Source: Hoeflea_A sp965216535
GTDB taxonomy: Bacteria; Pseudomonadota; Alphaproteobacteria; Rhizobiales; Rhizobiaceae
Assembly: GCA_965216535.1 (NCBI GenBank)
Contig: OZ244175.1
Span: 7,440,001-7,504,000 of the forward strand
Direction: 5' to 3'
Length of the DNA: 64,000 nucleotides
Part shown: positions 1 through 7,915 of the stretch, one piece after another
Layout: every line of letters starts with the position of its first letter
Numbering within the stretch: position 1 is the first letter of the stretch
Translations under genes and position numbers: made by a program
The notes under the pieces: generated by a model
The model's input: the letters and a program-made list of their open reading frames with translations, nothing else
Databases searched by the model: none
Told to the model about the DNA's origin: nothing

Positions 1-870
1 GAAGACGTGATGGTGATGGCATCCGGCTGCGCCATTTCCGAGTGCTATGAAAGCTCCAACATCGTATCGACCAACCAGGGTCCGCTGCCGTCCGGCATCG
101 GTGCACTGACTTTTGCGGTCGAAGAACTCGGCTCAAAGCACGCCGCCTGTATCGGCTTCAACATCCCCAACAATGGCGGCTGGGCCTGCGACTGGATGAA
201 CAAGTTCATGGAAAGCAAGGGCCTGAAGGGAACGTCGATTCTGATGGATCCAACAGCGGTGGACCTAAACTCGGTCTATCTCCAGGCCTTGTCGGAAGGG
301 GTGGATACGATCCTCCTCATGTTGCCGGCCGCACCTGCGATCGGCCTCCTGAAGGTCGCCGAAGAGCAAGGTGGCCGTGACCTTTTCACCTGGGTGTCTC
401 CCACGCCGCTTTACGAGCCCGGGGTGGCCAAGGTTCTGGGAGACCACTGGAACGACAATCTCCATATCCAGATCGAGCTTGCTCCGTTCGACAGCGACGG
501 CGCTGACAACAAGAACTGGATCGCCGTCATGGACACGTACGGCAAGGAAGGCGACCGGCGGGACACGTTCTCTCAGTCCGGGTACATCTCGGCGCGGTTC
601 TTTGTGGACGCCCTTCTGGAGCTGGATCCTGCGTCCATCGACCGGGCCTCTGTCACGACAGCGATACGGGACATCAAGAACGCCAAGTCCGACCTCCTGT
701 GCGCGCCCTATTACGTCGGCGATGCAGATCGCCACATGCCGAACCATGCAGGTCGCGTGGTGGCTTACACCGGCGGCGCGTTCAAGGTCGTGCGCGACTG
801 CTTTGATATCGAAAGCGAATATCTGGACCCGATCCGGGCCCAGGAAGCCGCACTGGGCATTACCAACTAG
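1..870 (+). CDS. LIV-type ABC transporter substrate-binding protein (5' end outside window)
   Basis: Periplasmic binding protein of the branched-chain amino acid (type I) class, truncated at its N-terminus because the reading frame is already open at base 1. The visible 289 residues correspond to the C-terminal three quarters of a typical ~400-residue protein, so the signal peptide is missing from view. The segment starting at the window edge (VMASGCAISECYESSN) resembles the strand-loop that leads to the ligand cleft in these proteins. It is followed by livH, livM, livG and livF homologues on the same strand, so it is the recognition subunit of that importer. Ligand unknown: LIV-type systems import amino acids, amides, urea or aromatic acids, and nothing here decides between them. 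Confidence 0.9.
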   Translation, partial: EDVMVMASGCAISECYESSNIVSTNQGPLPSGIGALTFAVEELGSKHAACIGFNIPNNGGWACDWMNKFMESKGLKGTSILMDPTAVDLNSVYLQALSEGVDTILLMLPAAPAIGLLKVAEEQGGRDLFTWVSPTPLYEPGVAKVLGDHWNDNLHIQIELAPFDSDGADNKNWIAVMDTYGKEGDRRDTFSQSGYISARFFVDALLELDPASIDRASVTTAIRDIKNAKSDLLCAPYYVGDADRHMPNHAGRVVAYTGGAFKVVRDCFDIESEYLDPIRAQEAALGITN

Positions 871-883
871 TCCTCCCTGGACT

Positions 884-911
884 GACCGGTGAAGCCGCTG
901 CTTCACCGGTC
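884..911 (+). terminator. Perfect 12-bp hairpin between binding-protein and permease genes
   Basis: Arms 884-895 and 900-911 (GACCGGTGAAGC / GCTTCACCGGTC) are exact reverse complements around the loop CGCT, followed by TCTTTC. The hairpin lies 14 bases after the binding-protein stop and 20 bases before the livH start. Such a position usually marks partial termination or 3'-end protection that lets the binding protein be made in excess over the membrane subunits. The structure is seen directly; the role is inferred. Confidence 0.8.
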
Positions 912-931
912 TCTTTCAAGGACTGTGAAGC

Positions 932-1801
932 ATGGTTTATGGGCTTTTCCTCGTCTCGGGACTTGCCGTGGGCTCGCTCTATGCGCTCGCCGGTGTCGGC
1001 CTGGTCATCCTGCGAAATTCCACCGGCGTCCTCAACTTCGCCTATGGGGCGATTGCGGCAGCCAGCGCGATGCTGTCCTGGCAGGTCGCGGAGTGGGGCA
1101 TGGATGGACCATTGTCCTGGCTATCCGCGGTAGTCGTGGGCATCGGCCTTTCCGTTGCCTACGGTTTGCTGATCGCTCCGTCGCTCGCATGGCGTGAACC
1201 TGCCGTGAAGGCCATCGCGACCCTTGGCTACATGCTTCTTCTCCTTGGTCTGATCGGTTTCGTCTGGGAGGACGCGCTGAGAAAGATTTCGCTGCCGACG
1301 GACAAGATCGGCATTTCAATCCTCGGAGTACGCGTGACGGTGACGCGGATCGTTGCATTCACCGTTACGCTTCTGGTTGTCATCGGGATGGTCGAATATC
1401 TTCGCCGAACCCGGGTAGGGCTCAACATGCGGGCGCTGGCCGACAATCGCGACCACGCCGCGCTTCTGGGCATACCGATCCTCAGGACGGAAACCCTGGC
1501 CTGGGGTATATCCGGCGCCCTGGCGGGCTTCACCGGTTTGATTTTCGGCAGCCTCGTACGGCTTGAACCGACGGTCATCACGTTCATGGTGATCCCGGCA
1601 ATTGCGGCTGCGATTTGCGGTCGGCTGTCTTCTCTTTGGCTGACACTTGCCGGAGGTTTGTTCATCGGCGTCGCCGAATCCATGCTGACCCTCTACAAGC
1701 CGCTGGCGCCATTGCGCACCATGGCACCCTTCATTGTCGCCGCACTGGTCATTCTGTGGATGCAGCGTGGTCAGCAACTCACCTTTGCCCGGGAGAGCTG
1801 A
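932..1801 (+). CDS. LivH-type ABC permease
   Basis: Inner-membrane permease of a LIV-type importer, 289 residues, the usual LivH length. It is almost entirely hydrophobic with eight or so predicted helices and starts with the characteristic LivH opening in which the first helix (GLFLVSGLAVGSLYALAGVG) is followed by a small-residue segment around NSTGVLNFAYGA. The ATG at 932 has AAGGAC upstream. The stop lies one base before the livM ATG, so the two are translationally linked. It forms the heterodimeric channel with LivM. Confidence 0.92.
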   Translation: MVYGLFLVSGLAVGSLYALAGVGLVILRNSTGVLNFAYGAIAAASAMLSWQVAEWGMDGPLSWLSAVVVGIGLSVAYGLLIAPSLAWREPAVKAIATLGYMLLLLGLIGFVWEDALRKISLPTDKIGISILGVRVTVTRIVAFTVTLLVVIGMVEYLRRTRVGLNMRALADNRDHAALLGIPILRTETLAWGISGALAGFTGLIFGSLVRLEPTVITFMVIPAIAAAICGRLSSLWLTLAGGLFIGVAESMLTLYKPLAPLRTMAPFIVAALVILWMQRGQQLTFARES

Positions 1802-1802
1802 G

Positions 1803-2768
1803 ATGACGAAGAACACGCTCGTGCCCCTTATCCTGTTTGCCCTGGCCTTTTTGGTGCTGCCGCTGATGCTTTCCGCCCTGTGGGTCAAGGTCGCGACCTC
1901 CGCTGCAATCTTCGCGCTCGCGGCAGCCGGCATATCGGTCCTGTTTGCGCAACTGGGGCTTATCAATCTGGCGCAGATCGCTCTGGTCGGCGTCGGCGGT
2001 TGGATCGCCTTGCGCTTGAACTACGCAACACCCTTGCCATTTACCGCACTGGTGCTGATCGCCGGCCTGTCCACGGCGCTGATTGGAGCGCTGTTGGCGT
2101 TGCCGGCCTTGCGGATGCGCGGGCTGTATCTTGCCCTTGTGACGCTCATGGCCGCCGGCGCGTTCCAAATCGTGTTCAACGCCTTCCAGTTTCCCAATGG
2201 AGGTGAGGGATTTTGGGGCGTCGCGCAGAAGTCCGCTGCCGACATTCGGTTGCCGGCATTTGCACAATCCGATGGGGCGTACCTGCGTTACACGATATGC
2301 GTTGTGGCGCTTGGCTTTGTTCTGGTCGCCCTGCATCGGGCCACCGCACCCGGCCGGGCATGGGCCATGATCCGGCAATCGGAGGCCAATGCGATGGCCG
2401 CCGGCGTTGACGTGACATTCTACAAGATCTGGGCCTTTGCGCTTTCCGGCCTGCTTGCCGGCGCTGCCGGTGCCCTTCTGAGCGGTGCCCTTGGCCAACT
2501 TGATGCGCGCACATTCCTGGCGGCCGACGGCATCCTGCTTTTCGCCCTGGTGGTCGTTGGCGGTGCATATTCATGGATCGGCGCTGTCTTTGCGGGCGTT
2601 CTCTACAAACTTCTGCCAGCCCTGTTGAACGATCTTGGCGTCAGCGCCGACATCGCCCTGATGCTCTTTGGAGCTGCGCTGCTGCACGCCATCATGACGG
2701 CTCCACGCGGTCTGGCCGGCCAGTTGCTGGATGCGATCAGCAATAAAATTCCGGGTCGCGCCTCATGA
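1803..2768 (+). CDS. LivM-type ABC permease
   Basis: Second permease subunit, 321 residues from the ATG at 1803. The reading frame is open further upstream to 1734, but that part overlaps livH and lacks a ribosome site, so it is rejected. The sequence shows the LivM pattern: an N-terminal helix pair, then FAQLGLINLAQIALVGVGGW (the conserved LivM loop), and a C-terminal helix cluster with ALVVVGGAYSWIGAVFAG. It overlaps livG by the 4-base ATGA, which implies coupled translation. It works with LivH as the channel. Confidence 0.92.
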   Translation: MTKNTLVPLILFALAFLVLPLMLSALWVKVATSAAIFALAAAGISVLFAQLGLINLAQIALVGVGGWIALRLNYATPLPFTALVLIAGLSTALIGALLALPALRMRGLYLALVTLMAAGAFQIVFNAFQFPNGGEGFWGVAQKSAADIRLPAFAQSDGAYLRYTICVVALGFVLVALHRATAPGRAWAMIRQSEANAMAAGVDVTFYKIWAFALSGLLAGAAGALLSGALGQLDARTFLAADGILLFALVVVGGAYSWIGAVFAGVLYKLLPALLNDLGVSADIALMLFGAALLHAIMTAPRGLAGQLLDAISNKIPGRAS

Positions 2769-3469
2769 TCACGATTGACAATCTGACGGTCAAATACGGG
2801 GGCTTGGTTGCGCTGGATGCGCTTTCACTGAACCTGTCGGAGGATGTTGTCGGTCTGATCGGTCCCAACGGTGCGGGCAAAACCACGCTGACGAACGCCT
2901 TTTCGGGTTTTGCTCCGATTGCCGAAGGCAGGATTGTCCTTGACCAACTGGAGCTGCTTGAACTGCCGCCGCACCGGAGGTCCCGCGAGGGGCTGGCACG
3001 ATCGTTTCAAAGAGTTCAAATCGTTGACGATTTGACAGTTGAGGATCACCTGCTTGCCGTCGCTGACGCGAAGTCCATTGCCCGATCCGACCGTGCTGAA
3101 GAAGTGGACGTCGCACTGGAGTTTGTGGGCATCGAAGACTGCCGCCATCAGCTGGGCGCATCGCTCAACCCCTACCAGAAGCGCATGACCGAAGTCGCGA
3201 AATGTCTTGTTGGCAAACCGAAACTGATCCTGCTCGATGAGCCGGGGGGCGGTTTGTCGGAAAGCGAGATGCAGCATCTGAGAACGATCATCAACGGGGT
3301 GAAATCCCGTTTCGGGTCGCAGATCATCCTGGTCGACCACGATGTGGATCTTGTTCGAGACGTGTGCTCGGCGACGGCCGTGTTGGACTTCGGCAGACTC
3401 ATTGCGTTCGGGCCAACCCGGGAGGTCCTTCAGGATGAGGCCGTCAAGACCGCCTATCTCGGTCGCTAG
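2765..3469 (+). CDS. LivG-type ABC ATPase with degenerate signature motif
   Basis: Cytoplasmic ATPase, 234 residues. Walker A is GPNGAGKTT, Walker B LILLDEP with the catalytic Glu, and the switch His lies in ILVDHD. Where LivG proteins normally have an L-x-Y-G-[QD] signature, this one reads SLNPYQKRMTEVAKCL: aligned on the following helix, the signature glycine is replaced by Tyr. One of the two composite ATP sites of the LivG/LivF dimer is therefore probably weakened. The TAG stop is created by an inserted repeat element: TA is the insertion target and G the first base of the element. Before insertion the codon would have been TAA. Confidence 0.9.
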   Translation: MITIDNLTVKYGGLVALDALSLNLSEDVVGLIGPNGAGKTTLTNAFSGFAPIAEGRIVLDQLELLELPPHRRSREGLARSFQRVQIVDDLTVEDHLLAVADAKSIARSDRAEEVDVALEFVGIEDCRHQLGASLNPYQKRMTEVAKCLVGKPKLILLDEPGGGLSESEMQHLRTIINGVKSRFGSQIILVDHDVDLVRDVCSATAVLDFGRLIAFGPTREVLQDEAVKTAYLGR

Positions 3470-3732
3470 AGCAAAGGGCGATAAGTTTGGATCATTTGAT
3501 GGCTGCAGATCGGCTCCACTCGGCCAGGCGCGTCGCGCAGCGCGATGTGGTGCATCGGGCAAGCGTCGCAACGCAGCCGATGGGTCGATATGCAGCCACC
3601 CTTCGGGCCGGGCGCTTTTGGCCCCTGGCGTCGTTGGCTTGCACTTGTGGTGGGGTGGCACCACGGCCTGCAATCCGCCAGAGACCAAAATCGCCGAGGT
3701 CAAATGGTGCAAACTTATCGCCCTTTGCTCTA
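3467..3732. mobile_element. MITE-like element, 33-bp inverted repeats, TA target duplication
   Basis: Bases 3467-3499 and 3700-3732 are inverted repeats of 33 bp with two mismatches (outer ends TAGAGCAAAGGGCGATAAGT and its complement). Both outer dinucleotides are TA, as for elements moved by Tc1/mariner-IS630 transposases, which leaves a 262-bp element at 3469-3730. It has no transposase and no convincing gene. Removing the element plus one TA would restore CGC-TAA for the end of livG, followed 12 bases later by the livF ATG behind GGGGAG, which is normal operon spacing. This precise reconstruction is the strongest argument for insertion. The family name is inferred. Confidence 0.85.
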
Positions 3733-3746
3733 ATCGGGGAGCCGTT

Positions 3747-4451
3747 ATGCTGAAGATCAACAACGTCACAATCAAATCGAAAACCAGAACGGTCCTCAAC
3801 GGGGTTTCGCTTCAGGTGGCGGAGGGACAAATCGTGGCGCTTCTGGGTCCCAACGGCGCCGGCAAGTCGGAGCTGGTCCTGGGGATTGCCGGGGTCCTGC
3901 CTCTCACCGCCGGCGGCATCGCGGTAGACGAGACCTTCATCAACGGAGCGGGCGTTGGGGCTATCCGTGCGGCCGGCGTGGCGGCGGTTCCCGAGGGTCA
4001 CAGGCTGCTGGGCGGCTTGAGCGTTCTTGACAATCTGGCTGCAGCGGGGCCGGCATTGACTGCCTCTGAGCTTGACGACGAAATCGCAAAGGCGCTCGAC
4101 GTGTTCCCGGAGCTGGTGCCACTCAGGGGCCATGTTGCGTCCACCCTTTCGGGCGGGCAGCAGCAGATGGTGGCAATCGCCCAGGCTCTGGTGTCCCGAC
4201 CCAGATTTCTCCTTATTGATGAAATGTCGCTTGGTCTTGCCCCTGTCGTCATCGACCGGCTCATTTCGGTCGTGCGCGGTCTGAAGGACAAGGGAATCGG
4301 CATCCTGCTGATTGAGCAATTTACCCAGCTCGCCCTGGACGTGGCCGACCGCTGTTACATTCTGTCCCAGGGAGAAATACAGTTTGAGGGCGCTCCGGCG
4401 CGGCTGAAGTCGGAGCCTTCTATCCTTGAGCGGGCGTATCTAGGGGCCTGA
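3747..4451 (+). CDS. LivF-type ABC ATPase
   Basis: Second ATPase of the importer, 234 residues from the ATG at 3747, which follows GGGGAG at a good distance. The frame is open upstream to 3342, but only by reading through the repeat element. Walker A GPNGAGKSE, an intact signature LSGGQQQMVAIAQAL, Walker B FLLIDEMSLGLAP and the switch His replaced in context by IGILLIEQ are all visible; the EQ at the switch position is usual in LivF. Because the signature here is canonical and LivG's is not, the two nucleotide sites of the dimer should be unequal. It is the last gene of the importer and ends five bases from a convergent SDR gene. Confidence 0.92.
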   Translation: MLKINNVTIKSKTRTVLNGVSLQVAEGQIVALLGPNGAGKSELVLGIAGVLPLTAGGIAVDETFINGAGVGAIRAAGVAAVPEGHRLLGGLSVLDNLAAAGPALTASELDDEIAKALDVFPELVPLRGHVASTLSGGQQQMVAIAQALVSRPRFLLIDEMSLGLAPVVIDRLISVVRGLKDKGIGILLIEQFTQLALDVADRCYILSQGEIQFEGAPARLKSEPSILERAYLGA

Positions 4452-4456
4452 TCGGA

Positions 4457-5233
4457 TCAATACCCGCCAGACAGGGTGACGACTTCGCCGGTCATGAAGC
4501 TGCACGCGTCCGAAGACAGAAAAACCGCTGCGCCGACCATTTCCTCCGGCGTCCCCATACGCCCCATCCAGTTCGCCTGAGCGACGTATTCCGCCCAACC
4601 CTCGGGGTTGTCCCGGCTGCGGTCCGCATTGCGGACGGTGTCGATCAAGCCGGGTGACAGGGTATTCAGTACGACACCGGACTTTGCATATTCGCGTGCC
4701 TGGCTCTGGATCAGATTGTGTTGCGCCGCCTTGGTTGCCGCATAGGCCGTGACCACCGGTTTCGGGCCGGACTGGTTGATGGAACCGATACTGACCACAC
4801 GGCCCCAGCCACGGGCTGCCATCAGCGGAAGACTGGCCTGAAGCATCTCGATCGTCGATCGCAAGTTGACATCAATCTGGAGAGAAAGGTCGGCCTCGTT
4901 GAGTTGCGACAGAGGCGCGTTGATCTGGGCAGACGCGTTGATGACCAGAATATCCAGCTTTCCGAAAAGCCCTTCACAGGTTTCCACCAGTTTCCTGCCC
5001 TGCCCGGGTTTTGCGAGATCGCCGAACAGGACCTCACATGTCCCAGCCTCGGTTTCTATAAGTCTGCTGGTCTCCACAGTGGATGTTTCTGTTTGGCCGT
5101 GCACGGCAACGCGCGCGCCGGCAGCAGCCAGACCCCGGGCAATTGCCGCGCCGATCCCGCGGCTTGAGCCCGTGACGAGCGCAGTGCGGCCAGTGAGGTC
5201 AAAGACTGCCTCGGGGGAAAGGGGCGTCTTCAT
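4457..5233 (-). CDS. Short-chain dehydrogenase/reductase
   Basis: NAD(P)-dependent oxidoreductase of 258 residues. The cofactor motif is TGSSRGIG near residue 22, the NAG-like motif is INASAQ, the catalytic Ser lies in VSIGSINQSG and the Tyr/Lys pair in YAATK. The C-terminus (SSDACSFMTGEVVTLSGGY) is typical of the classical FabG-like group. Its start overlaps the stop of the IclR-SMP-30 fusion gene by 4 bases, so it is the last gene of the minus-strand sugar-acid cassette. It probably oxidises a sugar, sugar acid or keto-acid intermediate; the exact substrate cannot be read from sequence. Confidence 0.88.
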   Translation of the reverse strand: MKTPLSPEAVFDLTGRTALVTGSSRGIGAAIARGLAAAGARVAVHGQTETSTVETSRLIETEAGTCEVLFGDLAKPGQGRKLVETCEGLFGKLDILVINASAQINAPLSQLNEADLSLQIDVNLRSTIEMLQASLPLMAARGWGRVVSIGSINQSGPKPVVTAYAATKAAQHNLIQSQAREYAKSGVVLNTLSPGLIDTVRNADRSRDNPEGWAEYVAQANWMGRMGTPEEMVGAAVFLSSDACSFMTGEVVTLSGGY

Positions 5234-6993
5234 CCTGTTTTTTCCGGCGCAAAGAGATTTGGTGCCAGCCCCTGAAAACCGGGCTTACAGGCAAAGACCC
5301 CGCCCGATAGCGGTGCTTCGGAGAGCGTTGTGGCCGGGAGGCGCGTGCGCGCGCTGGTGATGAAAAGGGTATCGTTGTCGGGGCCGCCAAAACACAGACT
5401 GGTGGGGCGCGGCACGGGCAACTCGATTGCAAAATCGAATTCGCCATCGGGTTTGTACCGACGAATCCCCCAGCCGTCCCACAGGGCGCACCAGACCCCG
5501 CCTTCCTGATCCACCGTCATGCCATCGGGGCGGCCGTCATCCGCCTCGACCTTGGCGAAGACGCGGCGGTTCGACAGGGACCCGGTTCCAGGGGCGCTGT
5601 CATAGGCATAGATATGACCGGGAACCGTATCGATGAAGAAGAAGGTGCTGTTGTCCGGACTCCAGCCCAATCCGTTGGAAACGGTGATGCCACTTTCCTT
5701 CTGGGAAGATCCGCCGTCGGAGTCGACCCGGTAAAGCCCACCACTGGGTTTTGCCGCATCCATTCTCATCGAACCCACCCAGATCGCCCCACCGGGACCA
5801 ACCTTGGCATCATTGAGCCGGTTTTCGGAAAGACCGCTTTCCGGATGACAAAATGGCGTCAGATCGCCCGTGTCGAAATCCAGTTTTTCGATCCCATCCA
5901 GTGTCGCCACCATGATCCCGCCATCGGTGGTCGGCAGAACGGCGCTGACAAGCTTCTTCAGTTCGCAAATTTCATTGACACCCGACTCGGGATCGAAGCG
6001 GTAGACGGCCGGGCGCAGGATATCGACCCAATAGAGCCGCTGGTCAGACGGGTGCCACACCGGTGCTTCCCCAAGCTGGGCACCCCAGGGAAGAACACAG
6101 TCCAGGTCCGCGACCATTCTCGATTGGCTGTTGCGCGGCCGAGGCCGCGAGCTGATGGCAACCGCGCCGGCCGATCCGGTAATCCGCCGGGCTGAGGCAA
6201 TCAATTCGCGCCCGACCGGGTGAATGTTCGTTTCGTCGAGGCGAGATGCGGGCGCCAGCAGCGCAAGCGCGCCCAGAGGGGTGCCGTCGGGCGCGCCGAT
6301 CGCGACCGCGACCGCGTTCACTCCGGCCAAATGCTCTTCGTATGAAATGGCGTATCCCCGCACTCGGGTCAGCGCCAGATCCGAATTGAGCGCCGACTTG
6401 CTGGTCAGGGTCGAGTCTGTAAAGGAATCGAGCTCCAGCCTGTTGAGCAAGGCACGGCCGATAGACGGCTCCTGGAACGCCAGAAGAACCTTGCCCGCCG
6501 CCGTGCAATGAAGCGGCACGCGCTGCCCTGTCGAGACACGGACGCCAAGCCCCGATCCGGAACGCTCGCTCAGATACAAAACGCTGTCCTGATCCAGCTT
6601 GCAAAGGGCGACGGTTTCACCAAGTTCGCTTGAAAGACGCTCCAGTTCCGGTGTCGCCACCGAATTCAGGTCAAAGGCGTCCCACACCTTGTGCGACAGT
6701 TCCAGAAACCTGGGACCGAGCATATAGGTGCCCTTGGCTTCATCATGCCGGACGAGACCGAATGCGATCAGGGTTCGCAGAATGCGCGCAAATGTCGGCT
6801 TCGACATGTCCGACATCTGCTGAAGCTCTGCAAAGCGCAAAGGTTTTTCCGCATCCGCGACCAGGTCAAGCAGACTGAGGCCCTTGGCCAGGGCAGCCGC
6901 CCCAGCCGGGACGGTCTTGGCGCGCTCGGTTACCCCATTGTTCGGGCTTGCCTGGCCTGCGCCGCTTCTTCCAGCATCCGACAGATCGTCCAT
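5230..6993 (-). CDS. Fusion of IclR-type regulator with SMP-30/gluconolactonase domain
   Basis: One 587-residue frame with two complete domains. Residues ~30-95 form an IclR winged helix (FAELQQMSDMSKPTFARIL) and ~105-275 the IclR effector domain. After a linker (~276-295), residues ~296-587 are an SMP-30-type six-bladed propeller with all expected metal/substrate residues at near-canonical spacing: Glu309 (LGEAPVW), Asn394 (NRLNDAKV), Asn440 (VSNGLGWSPD), Asp490 (RPDGMTVD). The protein may hydrolyse a sugar lactone while sensing it or its product. An in-frame Met at 293 could give a free lactonase but has only a weak ribosome site. The start at 6993 overlaps the preceding epimerase gene by 64 bases; no nearer start codon is present. 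Confidence 0.88.
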   Translation of the reverse strand: MDDLSDAGRSGAGQASPNNGVTERAKTVPAGAAALAKGLSLLDLVADAEKPLRFAELQQMSDMSKPTFARILRTLIAFGLVRHDEAKGTYMLGPRFLELSHKVWDAFDLNSVATPELERLSSELGETVALCKLDQDSVLYLSERSGSGLGVRVSTGQRVPLHCTAAGKVLLAFQEPSIGRALLNRLELDSFTDSTLTSKSALNSDLALTRVRGYAISYEEHLAGVNAVAVAIGAPDGTPLGALALLAPASRLDETNIHPVGRELIASARRITGSAGAVAISSRPRPRNSQSRMVADLDCVLPWGAQLGEAPVWHPSDQRLYWVDILRPAVYRFDPESGVNEICELKKLVSAVLPTTDGGIMVATLDGIEKLDFDTGDLTPFCHPESGLSENRLNDAKVGPGGAIWVGSMRMDAAKPSGGLYRVDSDGGSSQKESGITVSNGLGWSPDNSTFFFIDTVPGHIYAYDSAPGTGSLSNRRVFAKVEADDGRPDGMTVDQEGGVWCALWDGWGIRRYKPDGEFDFAIELPVPRPTSLCFGGPDNDTLFITSARTRLPATTLSEAPLSGGVFACKPGFQGLAPNLFAPEKTG

Positions 6994-7913
6994 TCCGGTT
7001 GAAACCCCAACTCCGTGCGGATCTTCTCGTTCGAGGTCTCATAGTAGACACCTGCACCGGGAAGATCGACCGCGACAACCGGATATCCGGTGATGGCCGA
7101 CATCCTTTCCAGAGCATCCTGGAAATCGACCGGCTCTGTCGCGCCGAGGTTGTAAACCTTGCCGGCGGCCTGTGGAAGGTCGAGCGCCAGTTTCAGTCCC
7201 TGGATCATGTCTCGCGTATCGGTGATGTGCATCTGAAAAGGCCGGCCGTCCTGATTGCAGGCAAGAATGTGTGCCGGACTTCCCGGGTCAGCGGCCGTTA
7301 GAATGTCCGCTATGGCATGGTTTCCCATCTTCCTTTGCTGTTCGATACGCTGGCGCAGAAAAAACCGTGGCCCGGAGAAGAAACTGCCTTCGTCGAGAAG
7401 TTCCACGGCATCCTGCGTATGGGAAAACCGCAGGATCACAGTTTCGAACGATCCGATGCGGTGATGGAACTTCACGAGTTCCTCTCCCAGCAACTTGGTC
7501 AAACCATAGGAACTGTTTGCCTGACAGGGATGATCTTCCGTTATGGGCAGGAAACTTGGCGCGTTTTCCGGATAGACTTCGCCGGAAGAGGCAAAGACAA
7601 ACCGCTTAACGCCGACGCCGGCGGCCGCATCGAGAAGGACCCGGGTGCCTTCCACGTTGGCCTCGAACATGGCGCCCCGTTCCGACGGCACCCAGGACAT
7701 GAAGGCTCCAAGATGAAGCACGGCCTGTACGCCCTCGACTGCGTCTTTGACGTCTGCGGCATTCTGCAGGGCGCCCGTTTTCTCGTCGTAACCCGGCGCT
7801 GTCTTCCCTGTTGCCCTGATGTCGAAGCCGCGAACCTGGTGACCGGACGCCAACAGGGCATCGACTGCGCGCGAACCGACCCGGCCCGCTGCTCCCGAAA
7901 CCAGAATTCTCAT
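6930..7913 (-). CDS. NAD-dependent epimerase/dehydratase-family sugar dehydrogenase
   Basis: Extended SDR of 327 residues with N-terminal cofactor motif GAAGRVGS, the FASSGEVY strand and the YGLTK catalytic Tyr/Lys motif. Family members include nucleotide-sugar epimerases and uronate dehydrogenases. In a cluster with a lactonase, an acid dehydratase and a DapA-type lyase, a sugar or uronate dehydrogenase producing a lactone is more likely than an epimerase of nucleotide sugars; this is inference. It is separated by two bases from the upstream ABC ATPase gene, so both belong to one operon. Its last 64 bases overlap the start of the IclR-lactonase gene. Confidence 0.85.
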   Translation of the reverse strand: MRILVSGAAGRVGSRAVDALLASGHQVRGFDIRATGKTAPGYDEKTGALQNAADVKDAVEGVQAVLHLGAFMSWVPSERGAMFEANVEGTRVLLDAAAGVGVKRFVFASSGEVYPENAPSFLPITEDHPCQANSSYGLTKLLGEELVKFHHRIGSFETVILRFSHTQDAVELLDEGSFFSGPRFFLRQRIEQQRKMGNHAIADILTAADPGSPAHILACNQDGRPFQMHITDTRDMIQGLKLALDLPQAAGKVYNLGATEPVDFQDALERMSAITGYPVVAVDLPGAGVYYETSNEKIRTELGFQPEWTICRMLEEAAQARQARTMG

Positions 7914-7915
7914 CG

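Noticed and set aside
3342..3746. N-terminal extension of livF through the repeat element
   Set aside because: It would require translating livG out of frame and the whole MITE; homology begins at the ATG 3747.
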